The position numbers and the translations under genes were made by a program. Positions 43,516 to 52,109 of a DNA stretch of 64,000 nt are shown here, one piece after another; the stretch's first letter is position 1; the number at the start of each line of letters is the position of its first letter. The stretch lies in assembly GCA_016293845.1 (NCBI GenBank), contig JAEDDH010000016.1, positions 1 through 64,000 on the forward strand, in the 5' to 3' direction. The notes beneath the pieces are model-generated. The model did no database searches. It was not told where the DNA came from and worked only from the letters and a program-made list of their open reading frames with translations. This DNA is from Bacteroidales bacterium. Its GTDB lineage: Bacteria > Bacteroidota > Bacteroidia > Bacteroidales > UBA3824.

Positions 43516-45261
43516 TTAGAAATCGAGGTTGAGGTCTTTTTTAAAAACTTCGAGGTTAGGGTTCTGTTGGTTCAGATAGTTGTATTTATCTGTATCAGTG
43601 TAAATTACGGCAGAACCTTTGTTAGCGTCTATTTTGGTTACCACATCAATTTTTCCGTTGCGCAACTGCTTGCGAAGATAATTGATAAAGCCATCTTTCA
43701 CCTCGTTGATAGCCTGCTCTTGAAGCGAATTTTGAAGGCTCATCTCCAAAACGTAATTCTCTTTAATTTCGGGAATTCCCGACGAGAAAATTGCGTGCAG
43801 ACGAGGTTTTTTGGTCTTGTAAATCTCAGCCAGTTTTTTCCAAAGATCAGCCAATTGTTCTTGTGTAAAAGGCTGACATTCAGTTATAATCTCACTTTGA
43901 GGTGCGGCTTGTTGCTGACTTTGTTGCGACGATGCGGCGGCTGCAACGCTCTTGTTTTGCAGATAATCTTTGATGGAAATCTGCGACGCCTTGCGCATTT
44001 CGTTCACCGCCTGCTGAGCAGGTGAATTTGGCGAAGGAGCGGCAACGGGCTGAGATGCGGCAACAGGTTGAGGTTGAACAGTTTGCGCCGTAGCCTGAGG
44101 TTGAACAGGCTGTACAACTGGCTGAGCCATAGGTTGCGGAGCGGCTGCAATTGCCTGACCTGTAATCTTGTTGCCAATGTTGCAGAGTTGCATCAGCATA
44201 AGTTCCACAAGGAGCCGTTTGCTCTTGCTCTCGCGATAATCAAGGTCGCATTTATTGGTGATATTCAATGCGGTATAAAGAAAAGGCAGGGTAACTTTTT
44301 CGGCTTGTTGCTTGTAACGGTCGCGGATACCTGCGCCCACTTCCAAAAGTTGGAGAGTAGATTGGTCGCGGCAAACCATAATATCGCGGATATGCTGGCT
44401 GAGACCGCTTACAAAGTGGTGAGCATCAAAGCCTTTGCTCAAAATTTCGTTGAAAGTGAGCAACGAATTATTTACATCTCCGGCAAGAAAATAATCTACA
44501 AGTTTAAAATAATATTCGTAATCAAGAACGTTGAGGTTGTTGATAACATCCTGATATGTAAACTTTTTGCCCGAGAAACTCACAATTTGATCAAAGAACG
44601 AAAGTGCATCGCGCATACCCCCGTCGGCCTTCTGCGCAATCACATTCAAACCATCGATGTCGGCATCTACGCCCTCTTTTTTGGCGAGATTTTGAAGGTG
44701 CCCAACAATATCCTCAACCTTCATTCTATTAAAGTCAAATATCTGACAGCGAGATAGAATGGTGGGAAGAATCTTGTGTTTTTCGGTGGTAGCAAGTATA
44801 AATTTGGCGTGTGCTGGCGGCTCTTCTAAGGTTTTAAGAAATGCATTGAAAGCGGCGGTAGAGAGCATGTGCACCTCGTCGACGATATAGATGCTGTATT
44901 TTCCAATTTGTGGAGGAATGCGCACTTTATCAATCAGTTGGCGAATGTCGTCAACCGAGTTGTTAGAAGCGGCATCAAGTTCATGAATATTGTACGAGCG
45001 GTTTTCGTTAAACGCACGGCACGACTCGCATTCGTTGCACGCTTCGAGGTCGTCGGTAAGGTTCATACAGTTGATAGTCTTGGCAAAAATACGCGCACAA
45101 GTGGTTTTGCCCACACCACGCGGACCGCAGAACAGATACGCCTGCGCCAACTGACTGTTTTTTATAGCATTTTTGAGGGTAGCGGTAATGCTCCCCTGCC
45201 CTACCACGGTATCGAACGACGCCGGGCGGTACTTCCTTGCCGAAACGATAAAATTTTCCAT
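43516..45261 (-). CDS. dnaX: DNA polymerase III subunit gamma/tau
   Basis: A 581-residue clamp-loader ATPase. It has Walker A GPRGVGKTT, the four-cysteine zinc module (CMNLTDDLEACNECESC), DEVHMLS Walker B and the SRC motif (LSRCQIFDF). Domain III ends near residue 360. A linker rich in Gln, Ala and Pro (about 370-460) leads to a C-terminal domain for polymerase or helicase contact (QLADLWKKLAEIYKTKKP). I see no clear slippery heptamer for a shorter gamma form. A TATATTTG promoter lies at 45287-45294. Confidence 0.95.
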   Translation of the reverse strand: MENFIVSARKYRPASFDTVVGQGSITATLKNAIKNSQLAQAYLFCGPRGVGKTTCARIFAKTINCMNLTDDLEACNECESCRAFNENRSYNIHELDAASNNSVDDIRQLIDKVRIPPQIGKYSIYIVDEVHMLSTAAFNAFLKTLEEPPAHAKFILATTEKHKILPTILSRCQIFDFNRMKVEDIVGHLQNLAKKEGVDADIDGLNVIAQKADGGMRDALSFFDQIVSFSGKKFTYQDVINNLNVLDYEYYFKLVDYFLAGDVNNSLLTFNEILSKGFDAHHFVSGLSQHIRDIMVCRDQSTLQLLEVGAGIRDRYKQQAEKVTLPFLYTALNITNKCDLDYRESKSKRLLVELMLMQLCNIGNKITGQAIAAAPQPMAQPVVQPVQPQATAQTVQPQPVAASQPVAAPSPNSPAQQAVNEMRKASQISIKDYLQNKSVAAAASSQQSQQQAAPQSEIITECQPFTQEQLADLWKKLAEIYKTKKPRLHAIFSSGIPEIKENYVLEMSLQNSLQEQAINEVKDGFINYLRKQLRNGKIDVVTKIDANKGSAVIYTDTDKYNYLNQQNPNLEVFKKDLNLDF

Positions 45262-45286
45262 AAATTATACTTGCATTTTCAAATCA

Positions 45287-45294
45287 CAAATATA
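45287..45294 (-). promoter_or_regulatory. -7 element of dnaX-recF
   Basis: TATATTTG on the minus strand, 25 bases before the dnaX ATG. Confidence 0.5.
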
Positions 45295-45334
45295 GGATTA
45301 ATCGGGTGGAAAAAAAATTTTTATGAAAAATTTA

Positions 45335-46018
45335 TCACAACTCAAACTTATACGTTATGGGAAAGGTGTTTTCGGCGATGTCGTTTTTGAGTTTGGTGCG
45401 TTTGGCGTTGGTGCGGTTAAAACGTTCTTCGCATTGATACTCAAAGCCTAATGTATTGCGTTTGTTGAGTTTTTTCTCAACGCCGAAAGTCCAACGGTCG
45501 CGGTCAACAAGTCCACGGGGAATGTTGTAAAACCATTCGTAAGATATGTAGGGCGTGAGTTTGATGGGCTTGATTTTGTACTGCGCCTGAAAACGTGTGC
45601 GGAAATATTGCTCCTTGGTGTCCTCGTCGTAGTCGTCGGAATAGAGGCAGTATTTGAGACGAGTGCTGAGTTTCAGATGGTTAAAAGCGTATTTTCCTTT
45701 GGCTGCAATTCCAAAACGACGCTGCCACGCAGATTCTCCCTCCTCGTTTTCGGCTTTGAAACGGTATTCTGCCTCGAATGAGAGGTACTGAATGGGCGAA
45801 AACTCAACCACGGGCTTGAACATCACGGTTTTGGTGGACGGTTCGGGACAAATCTCGCCTTCCAACTCGAAACCCGCTGTAAGATAGTCGTTAAACTCTT
45901 TCTCAATGGCTGAGGCAAGGTTGAAAATGTAGCGTTTTTCGGTCTGCGCCTTTACCGACGACGATACTACAAAAGATAATGTGAGCGCAACTATTGTGAT
46001 TTTGAATATTTGTTTCAT
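45335..46018 (-). CDS. DUF2490 outer-membrane protein
   Basis: A 227-residue exported protein with a signal peptide ending SSVKAQ. The rest alternates amphipathic strands (RYIFNLASAIEKEF, YLSFEAEYRFKAE, KLSTRLKYCLYSDDY, LTPYISYEWFYNIP) and ends in KFEL with a C-terminal aromatic-x-x strand, as in small beta barrels. DUF2490 proteins are predicted barrels of unknown cargo. It follows the DUF4956 gene by 8 bases and belongs to the cluster with VTC and the carbohydrate-binding lipoprotein. Confidence 0.82.
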   Translation of the reverse strand: MKQIFKITIVALTLSFVVSSSVKAQTEKRYIFNLASAIEKEFNDYLTAGFELEGEICPEPSTKTVMFKPVVEFSPIQYLSFEAEYRFKAENEEGESAWQRRFGIAAKGKYAFNHLKLSTRLKYCLYSDDYDEDTKEQYFRTRFQAQYKIKPIKLTPYISYEWFYNIPRGLVDRDRWTFGVEKKLNKRNTLGFEYQCEERFNRTNAKRTKLKNDIAENTFPITYKFEL

Positions 46019-46026
46019 TATTATAA

Positions 46027-46731
46027 TTATTTATCAGATTCAACAGATGTATTTTCAGTATTATCGGTTTTGGATTCAAGATGAGCGGTTTTGTCGTAAT
46101 AAACACGCAGAATGGCTATATCTTTGAGGAAATCGATACGGACAAAGTCGAAACGTTTGATTTTTAATCCTGTACGTTTCTCTAAATCAGCCATTAAGAC
46201 ATCTTTATTCTCGGATTTTACATTCTCTATTTTTTCGTAAATAATGTCGATATGACCCTCGCTCTTGATAAGGAATTTTTCTAAAAGGAAGACGCAAAAT
46301 ACAATTGCAACGTTGGTAAGCACAAGTTCTGCCACACTTACCTTCTTATTAGCCAATGCGTTGAGCACTGCGATGCCAATTACCACAAAGAGATAAGTCA
46401 TTTCGCGGATAGGAATTGGATCGGTGCGGTATTTTAGGATTCCAAACACGGCAAACAGTCCGAGTGCAAAACCAAGTTCCAATTTTACATCCTCTAACAA
46501 AAAGCACATCAAAAAGATAGCCGTTCCAAGAGCGTAATAAGTAAAAGTAAACTCCCTGCGTCCGCCCTTGCCATAAATCAAGTTGATCAGCACAAACAAA
46601 ACGCCTGTGTTGAATAGCAAACGGAAAAAGAGTTTCCCGAAATCGCGGTAATCTATCAGGCTGGAGTTATAAAATTTTATATCCTCCAAACTTGCTACCT
46701 GCGTTGTGTCTTGTAAAATATCTAATATCAT
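46027..46731 (-). CDS. DUF4956 membrane protein
   Basis: A 234-residue inner-membrane protein. Four or so transmembrane helices span about residues 36-160, with the family-typical GLFAVFGILKYRTDPIPIREMTYLFVVIGI in the middle, and a soluble C-terminal domain of about 80 residues. DUF4956 genes regularly sit beside VTC-domain genes, which points to a shared role at the membrane, possibly polyphosphate or polymer synthesis and transport. The biochemical function is not known. The VTC gene lies 68 bases upstream across a repetitive spacer. Confidence 0.85.
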   Translation of the reverse strand: MILDILQDTTQVASLEDIKFYNSSLIDYRDFGKLFFRLLFNTGVLFVLINLIYGKGGRREFTFTYYALGTAIFLMCFLLEDVKLELGFALGLFAVFGILKYRTDPIPIREMTYLFVVIGIAVLNALANKKVSVAELVLTNVAIVFCVFLLEKFLIKSEGHIDIIYEKIENVKSENKDVLMADLEKRTGLKIKRFDFVRIDFLKDIAILRVYYDKTAHLESKTDNTENTSVESDK

Positions 46732-46734
46732 TTT

Positions 46735-46799
46735 TAATTATGAATTATGAATTACAAATTACTATTACTAATTATGAATTATGCATTATGAATTATGCA
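46735..46799. repeat. AT-rich direct repeats between the VTC and DUF4956 genes
   Basis: The unit AATTATGAATTATG(A/C)ATT occurs in several partial direct copies. The spacer is otherwise featureless. Confidence 0.6.
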
Positions 46800-47552
46800 T
46801 TACAAAGCGTTGTCAAGCCGTTTTTGCAACATTCGTATTTTTACACGGAACAGATTGGTTTTCAAATTGTTCTGACCATTAAGAACTCGTCCCATACAGT
46901 ATTTTGAAAACCCCGACTGATGAACGCCATATTTATAAAGTGTCTTGTGGAGGGGCGAATGTGGTGCGCCCGCCTCGTGTTTAAGTTCCACAACGGCAAA
47001 ATGATCGGTTTCGTGACCGTGCTCTTTATCTTGAAAACCTAATTCACAGTCAATAGTGCAGCGTTCGGTTAAGTCTTTCTTAACTAGCGTGATACGGTGG
47101 AAATGGTTTTCGATTACGGGTCGCAAATCGTCGGGATTGCAGGGGATATGTTTTGCAAGAAAATCATATTCTTCGGGCAGAATCACCTCCAAAGGCGACT
47201 GAATTTCAATACGTTTCTTCTTGGTCTTGCCCTTGTTGGTCTTGTGTTTCACCTCCAAAAAAGCAGTGCCGGTATCCACGTACATCCGCTTGCGAACCTT
47301 GTAACGGTCGAGTTTTCCATTGTGATGCGTGGTGTAAAACATATTGTCGGGCGTATCAAAATATACAGTGCGGTATTCCATATAGCGGAGACCCGAAATC
47401 TCTACAATATAGTAGTAATCAGCAATTTCTGGCAAGACATTCTGCCACAGCACCTCAGCACGGAGCGGAAATTTGGTGTCCACTCTGTTCATAAAGTTCG
47501 CCTTGTCGATGTCCGCGAGACTTACCGATGTAAATTTGTTCAGTATTTCCAT
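46800..47552 (-). CDS. VTC-domain protein, polyphosphate polymerase-like
   Basis: 250 residues from the ATG at 47550-47552. The VTC domain is a triphosphate-tunnel fold related to CYTH. Seen are DTKFPLR and EYRTVYFDTPD near the N-terminus, KVRKRMYVD, FLEVKHKTNKGKTKKKRI (a basic tunnel strand), and VELKHE near the C-terminus. In yeast Vtc4 makes polyphosphate from ATP; bacterial homologues paired with DUF4956 are presumed to do something similar. The start is favoured because a TATCTTTG element at 47574-47581 overlaps the alternative ATG at 47576. Confidence 0.87.
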   Translation of the reverse strand: MEILNKFTSVSLADIDKANFMNRVDTKFPLRAEVLWQNVLPEIADYYYIVEISGLRYMEYRTVYFDTPDNMFYTTHHNGKLDRYKVRKRMYVDTGTAFLEVKHKTNKGKTKKKRIEIQSPLEVILPEEYDFLAKHIPCNPDDLRPVIENHFHRITLVKKDLTERCTIDCELGFQDKEHGHETDHFAVVELKHEAGAPHSPLHKTLYKYGVHQSGFSKYCMGRVLNGQNNLKTNLFRVKIRMLQKRLDNAL

Positions 47553-47573
47553 CAACGAATTACACGAATTAAA

Positions 47574-47581
47574 CAAAGATA
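47574..47581 (-). promoter_or_regulatory. -7 element before the VTC gene
   Basis: TATCTTTG on the minus strand, 21 bases before the ATG at 47552. It overlaps an upstream in-frame ATG (47576), so that codon cannot be the start if this promoter is used. Confidence 0.45.
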
Positions 47582-47652
47582 TTTAATTGCAAAATAAATA
47601 AAAATCAACAAGTAGATTTTTATTTTGACGAATTTAACTAATAATGACTTAA

Positions 47653-49395
47653 TTAAAATCTCATTCCGCCGTTACCGCCTGACATTGTGGCTGTTGCACT
47701 AACTTCTTTGCCGCTGCCAACTGATGTGGGCGGATAATAAACGCCTGTATTCTCAACATATTCGTTGCCCTCAACATCGCCGCCTGTTATAAATTTATAT
47801 GAGTTGCCTGATGTGAGTTTGTCGCTAACAAAGACAGCCGCTCCAAAGGTCTGAGGATTGGTTACTGCAATAATATTGTCAACAGCTAACGATGTTCCGC
47901 TGTTGAGTTTAGATGAATAAACCATTGGCAATGAGGTAGATGAAGGAATACTTTCGGAGAACATATCCGACGAACCCATTGCAAAAACAGTTCCGCCTGT
48001 AACGGTAAAAGTGTAACCACGGTCGCCACAGTCGATTGGCGAGTTGCCGCCTCCTGTCTGACTTACGATTGTAACGCCGCCGCTAACTTCGATATTGCCG
48101 TTAGAGTCGATGCCGTCGCCCGAAGCCCTGACATAGAGAAAACCGTCGGAAATCATAATCCAAGGATTTGTGTTTGAGGCATTTATACCATCGTCGTCGG
48201 CAGAAATAAGAGTATTGCCGCCTTCGATACTGATGTTGGTTGCCTCGATTCCTTCCCACTTTGAGGTGATGGCGAGAGTGCCGCCCTTGATTGTAACCGC
48301 CCCCTCTGCCTGAACACCGTGACGCTCGGAAACTATTGATGCTGAGGCTTTATCAAACTCAATGTCGGTGTCGGCTTTGAGACCCTTGCCGTATGCGTTG
48401 ATGGTGAAATCGCCGCCCGAAATCTTCAAATCTCGTCCGCAGGTGATGCCGTGCATACAGGCTAACTTATTGGAAGTCTGTTCAAAACCGCCGGGACCCC
48501 AAGGATTGAAACCTCCTCCCCCGCCGGGCATCGGACCTTGTTTAGTAACGCTTGTACGCTTGGTAATAATGTTGAATTTGCCGCCCGAAATGGTGATGTC
48601 TGTTTCGGCTTTGATGCCGTCGTTCTTGGCGGTGTCGCTTGCAGAGGCAGTTGAGAGGCACGTTAGATTAAACTCGCCGTCCTCAATGATTACAAAACCG
48701 CTGCCCGTGTCGGTAGATTTCAGCGCGTCGCCATACGATTTAACAGTAATGCCGCCACCGTGAACTAGCACAAAATCCTTGCCCACAATGCCGTCAAAAG
48801 CAGAATTTACAGTAATGTTTCCGCTCTTAACCACAAGACCGTCCTTTGCCTTGATGCCGTCGGTGGCGTTTGCGGTGATAGTGAGCGAACCTGTGCCTTG
48901 GGTTGCACCTGCAATTGCGAGATTCTCCTTGCTGAAAAGCACGCCTTTTTTGTCGTTTTCCGAACCGTCGGCAAGTGAGTTCTGAGTGCCGTCGTTGATA
49001 ATCAAAACCGCTTTCTTACAGTTCTTTACAAAAAGCGGAGCAGAAGATTTTGAAGCAATGTCAGCACCGTTGAGAACGATTTTTACAACTGCGGTCTTGC
49101 TGTCGGCATCCACTTTTATTTGACCGTCGGTTAATGCGCCATCAACAAAGTAAGTACCTGCGGCTTTGATAGTTGCCTCAGTTCCCGAAACTGCCACATT
49201 AGTATCGCAGTTTTCGGTAGTAATAGAGTTGGTTTTCAGGTGGATGAACATCGCACCTTCGGTAGAAAACTGATAATCAGACGATTGTTCATCAAACGAA
49301 GACACCGTCTCCTGTTGTTCCTTTTCATTGGTCTCAGACGAAGAGACAAGCAGGTCGTCCTTCTCCCAAATCTTTTTGCACCCCGCCGCCAACAC
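47653..49395 (-). CDS. Carbohydrate-binding beta-helix lipoprotein (Cthe_2159-like), start interrupted by a stop codon
   Basis: At least 580 residues of a right-handed parallel beta-helix with many G-x-x-I/L-x-V repeats (DGIKAKDGLVVKSGNITVNS, ISADDDGINASN). It resembles the Cthe_2159 family that binds acidic polysaccharides with calcium. The natural beginning appears to be ATG at 49435-49437. It reads MGNK, then TAA (49423-49425), then LLVALLGCAVLAAGC, a lipoprotein signal with lipobox LAAGC. Without read-through or correction only a GTG at 49393-49395 remains, which loses the signal peptide. A Gly-rich GGGGGFNPWGPGG loop interrupts the helix. It sits upstream of the VTC and DUF4956 genes. 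Confidence 0.78.
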   Translation of the reverse strand: MLAAGCKKIWEKDDLLVSSSETNEKEQQETVSSFDEQSSDYQFSTEGAMFIHLKTNSITTENCDTNVAVSGTEATIKAAGTYFVDGALTDGQIKVDADSKTAVVKIVLNGADIASKSSAPLFVKNCKKAVLIINDGTQNSLADGSENDKKGVLFSKENLAIAGATQGTGSLTITANATDGIKAKDGLVVKSGNITVNSAFDGIVGKDFVLVHGGGITVKSYGDALKSTDTGSGFVIIEDGEFNLTCLSTASASDTAKNDGIKAETDITISGGKFNIITKRTSVTKQGPMPGGGGGFNPWGPGGFEQTSNKLACMHGITCGRDLKISGGDFTINAYGKGLKADTDIEFDKASASIVSERHGVQAEGAVTIKGGTLAITSKWEGIEATNISIEGGNTLISADDDGINASNTNPWIMISDGFLYVRASGDGIDSNGNIEVSGGVTIVSQTGGGNSPIDCGDRGYTFTVTGGTVFAMGSSDMFSESIPSSTSLPMVYSSKLNSGTSLAVDNIIAVTNPQTFGAAVFVSDKLTSGNSYKFITGGDVEGNEYVENTGVYYPPTSVGSGKEVSATATMSGGNGGMRF

Positions 49396-49490
49396 AGCAC
49401 AGCCAAGGAGCGCAACTAATAGTTATTTATTGCCCATTTTTAAAAGTAAGATTTTATATTTCAAACAAGTTATAGAGTAAATTTGTGCTA

Positions 49491-49498
49491 CAAAGATA
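49491..49498 (-). promoter_or_regulatory. -7 element before the beta-helix lipoprotein
   Basis: TATCTTTG on the minus strand, 53 bases before the interrupted ATG at 49437. This suggests the gene is still transcribed. Adjacent bases 49506-49530 hold short direct repeats AAATGTTTAG. Confidence 0.45.
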
Positions 49499-49561
49499 TC
49501 AATTTGAAATGTTTAGAAATGTTTAGAAATATTAATTATTATTAATTAGTATTATGTATGC

Positions 49562-51007
49562 CTATTTCCGTTTAACCAAATTTATAACATATCCCATTGA
49601 TTCTCTGAGCATTACCGAACCGCTTAAATAAAGCGAAAGTACATAAAGCAATGCCGTGATAGTAATTTTTGCAACAATAATGAGATAAACATTTGACATA
49701 AAGGATGTTACCCACCACGCCACAGCGATAGAACCTGCCGTTGCCATCAGGTATGGCGCAATATTTTTAAAAACCTGCAATACAGGAATTTTTATATAAC
49801 GGCTTGTAACAAAATGAATTACAACCAAAAACAACAAGTTTACCGACACATATCCCACGGCAATATACACAAGCCCCTGACTGAGAGTGAAAAACAATGT
49901 TAAAATCTGCGCTACGCATCTGAAAATGGTTATCCACATAAGCGCACCCGACTTTCCGCACGATAGCAACTGTTTGTTGTACAGATGATAAGTGGAATAA
50001 AACGCTGCCCATACGCACAAAATTTGCAAAACTGCTACCGAAGGAATCCACTTATCGCCTATCACTAAGGGAATTAACTCAGGCGAAACAAATCCGAAAC
50101 CCAACATACAGGGGAACGAAACGAACACGCAAAAGCGCATCAACTTGTTAAATACCAATGCTTTTTCGTTGTCGGCGGCTTTCACCATTACGGGTTGAGC
50201 CACGCCTTCGAGAGCTGTGTGAATGGTTTGCTGACCCAATGTTGTCCATTTGGCACCCTGAGCGTAGATTCCCACTTGATATTTGTTGTAAGATTTACCA
50301 ATAATAAATGTGAAAAGATTGTCGCCCAAAGATGTAAATATGTTCGAAATCAACAACTTGATACTAAACGGCAGCATCTCCAAAACAGGCTTGAAGGTAA
50401 ACTTCCATTTTGGTTTCCAACCGCTGTAAACCCACATACAAATCATATTAACTGCCACAAAACAATTGTTTTGCGCCGCTATTCCCCAATATGCAAAACC
50501 ATTGTAAGCCAACGTTACACCAAGCGACCCCGAAACCACCACTGCCACAAAGGTAGATTTAGCTATCAATTTATTTTTCAGGGTTTTAGTCAATATTGCG
50601 TTAGGCACTGTGCTGAGGCTCGAAATCAAAACACCACAAAACTGGAACCGTCCCAAAGCAGTAAGTTCGGGTTCATTCAAAAAGTCTGCAAATAAGGGCA
50701 TCAGAAAAAAGAAAATCGAAAAAAGCAAAAGCCCCACAAGCAAACTTGTCCAAAATACAGAGTTGTAGTCGTCGAAAGTAACATTTTTGCGATTAATGAG
50801 CGCAACACGAAATCCGCCCTCTTTAATCAGATACGACAGAGTAACAAACACCGCCAAAAGGTTTGCCATTCCGTAGTCCGACTCGCTAAGAATGCGGGCA
50901 AGAAAAATGCCGAACATCAGGTTCAACACTTGCTGCCCAACGCTTCCAAGACCGCTCCAAAATAGTTCGTCAGCGGTTTTCTTTTTAAGGTTTTCGGGTT
51001 TCGACAT
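49562..51007 (-). CDS. Polysaccharide flippase (Wzx/WzxC-like, MOP superfamily)
   Basis: A 481-residue integral membrane protein with about 12-14 helices. It belongs to the lipopolysaccharide/polysaccharide biosynthesis exporters, which flip undecaprenyl-linked glycan units across the inner membrane. The beginning (ELFWSGLGSVGQQVLNLMFGIFLARILSESDYGM) is typical of this group. No glycosyltransferase genes are adjacent, so it lies outside a full O-antigen locus. It is divergent from the lipoprotein at 51093, with TACCTTTG elements in both directions between them. Confidence 0.87.
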   Translation of the reverse strand: MSKPENLKKKTADELFWSGLGSVGQQVLNLMFGIFLARILSESDYGMANLLAVFVTLSYLIKEGGFRVALINRKNVTFDDYNSVFWTSLLVGLLLFSIFFFLMPLFADFLNEPELTALGRFQFCGVLISSLSTVPNAILTKTLKNKLIAKSTFVAVVVSGSLGVTLAYNGFAYWGIAAQNNCFVAVNMICMWVYSGWKPKWKFTFKPVLEMLPFSIKLLISNIFTSLGDNLFTFIIGKSYNKYQVGIYAQGAKWTTLGQQTIHTALEGVAQPVMVKAADNEKALVFNKLMRFCVFVSFPCMLGFGFVSPELIPLVIGDKWIPSVAVLQILCVWAAFYSTYHLYNKQLLSCGKSGALMWITIFRCVAQILTLFFTLSQGLVYIAVGYVSVNLLFLVVIHFVTSRYIKIPVLQVFKNIAPYLMATAGSIAVAWWVTSFMSNVYLIIVAKITITALLYVLSLYLSGSVMLRESMGYVINLVKRK

Positions 51008-51023
51008 CGTTTTTACTTTGGCG

Positions 51024-51072
51024 CAAAGGTAAAAATTATTTATTGCTGTTTAAAACAAAAATATTACCTTTG
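51024..51072. promoter_or_regulatory. Divergent promoters between the flippase and lipoprotein genes
   Basis: The minus strand carries TACCTTTG at 51024-51031 (toward the flippase) and the plus strand carries TACCTTTG at 51065-51072 (toward the lipoprotein). Each is a perfect -7 element; the -33 elements are weak. Confidence 0.55.
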
Positions 51073-51092
51073 CCCTCAAATCATAACGGCAA

Positions 51093-51599
51093 ATGAAACC
51101 ACACCTTATTATATTATACTTTCTTTTGGCGATAATCCTCAGCGGATGTGCCAAACCAATGCCAAAACTAATTGAAAGCAAGAAGATTAGCCTATCATTC
51201 ACTGGCTACGAGGATATGCTGATAACCTCTGATGATGGCGAAGTGTTCAACTGCTTCAACGAGCGTCTGGGCGTTGCGATACACCTCACCGACAGCGAAG
51301 GCATCGAAAACACCGACAGCCTTATGCAAACGGTTTACCGCCAAAAAACTCAGAACTTAGCATTAGACAGCCAAACAAAAATCGGCGACATAAACCGCAA
51401 AGAATTTGACAATCAGACACTTTCTGGCTTTTCAGTTTCAGGTAACGGCAACAATCGAGGCATCAATTGGCTATTTGTTACAGCGCACGCAAAAAAAGCC
51501 CCATTAGTATACTTTATTGTAATATCATACACCAACGACGTTGACCCCGAAGAAACCAATATGGTACTCAACTCGCTACAATGCAGCGCAAAAGAATAA
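51093..51599 (+). CDS. Small lipoprotein, function unknown
   Basis: A 168-residue protein with a lipoprotein signal ending LSGC (Cys19). The mature part is a compact alpha/beta sequence without known motifs (ISLSFTGYEDMLITSDDGEVFN; later FVTAHAKKAPLVYFIVISYT). The general look recalls small PsbP-like or DcrB-like lipoproteins, but I do not claim that. It is followed by a gtrA gene after 9 bases, so the two are probably one transcript. Confidence 0.72.
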   Translation: MKPHLIILYFLLAIILSGCAKPMPKLIESKKISLSFTGYEDMLITSDDGEVFNCFNERLGVAIHLTDSEGIENTDSLMQTVYRQKTQNLALDSQTKIGDINRKEFDNQTLSGFSVSGNGNNRGINWLFVTAHAKKAPLVYFIVISYTNDVDPEETNMVLNSLQCSAKE

Positions 51600-51608
51600 C
51601 TAAAAAAA

Positions 51609-52064
51609 ATGGTGACATTAAGAGAGATAATTGCAAATCACGACCTTAAAACGCTGTTTCAAAAATACCGTCAGGTGGTATTCTACGTTATTTTCGGCTG
51701 TGTAAGCACGTTGGTAAACATTATAGCGTTTTGGATAATCAACTCCATTTTTGGCGTTAACTACAAATTAGCCAACGTGTTGAGTTGGATTATTGCCGTT
51801 ATGTGCGCATATATCACCAACAAGATTTGGGTATTTGAAAGTCGCGGCAAAACTGGCAAAGAAAACGTATTTGAGGCTTCTAAATTCTTCTTTTTCAGAC
51901 TAATAACCCTCGGTGTGGATATGCTATGTATGTACACCTTTATCGAAAAACTAAGAATTATAGAAATTGTGTCAAAAATTATTACGAATGCCATTGTGGT
52001 GGTGGCTAACTACCTGTTTAGCAAACTGATAATTTTTAGGAAAAAGCAAATAGAACAGGAATAA
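51609..52064 (+). CDS. GtrA-family membrane protein
   Basis: A 151-residue protein with four transmembrane helices (about 22-45, 52-72, 95-115, 120-142). The GtrA features are FYVIFGCVSTLVNIIAFW, NVLSWIIAVMCAYITNKIWVFES and VVVANYLFSKLIIFRK. GtrA proteins help move lipid-linked sugars across the membrane for glycan decoration. A second, broken gtrA gene lies 0.9 kb downstream. It ends at a bidirectional terminator shared with the convergent slyD-like gene. Confidence 0.9.
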   Translation: MVTLREIIANHDLKTLFQKYRQVVFYVIFGCVSTLVNIIAFWIINSIFGVNYKLANVLSWIIAVMCAYITNKIWVFESRGKTGKENVFEASKFFFFRLITLGVDMLCMYTFIEKLRIIEIVSKIITNAIVVVANYLFSKLIIFRKKQIEQE

Positions 52065-52092
52065 AAAAAACGCACCGTTTTGGTGCGTTTTT
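52064..52092. terminator. Bidirectional terminator between gtrA and the FKBP gene
   Basis: CGCACC and GGTGCG form a 6-bp stem around GTTTT, with eight A before and five T after. It therefore works on both strands for the two converging genes. Confidence 0.88.
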
Positions 52093-52109
52093 ATAAAATC
52101 GATAAAAAA

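Noticed and set aside
49562..51007. Flippase considered as marker of an O-antigen or capsule locus
   Set aside because: No glycosyltransferase, nucleotide-sugar or Wzy gene is adjacent.
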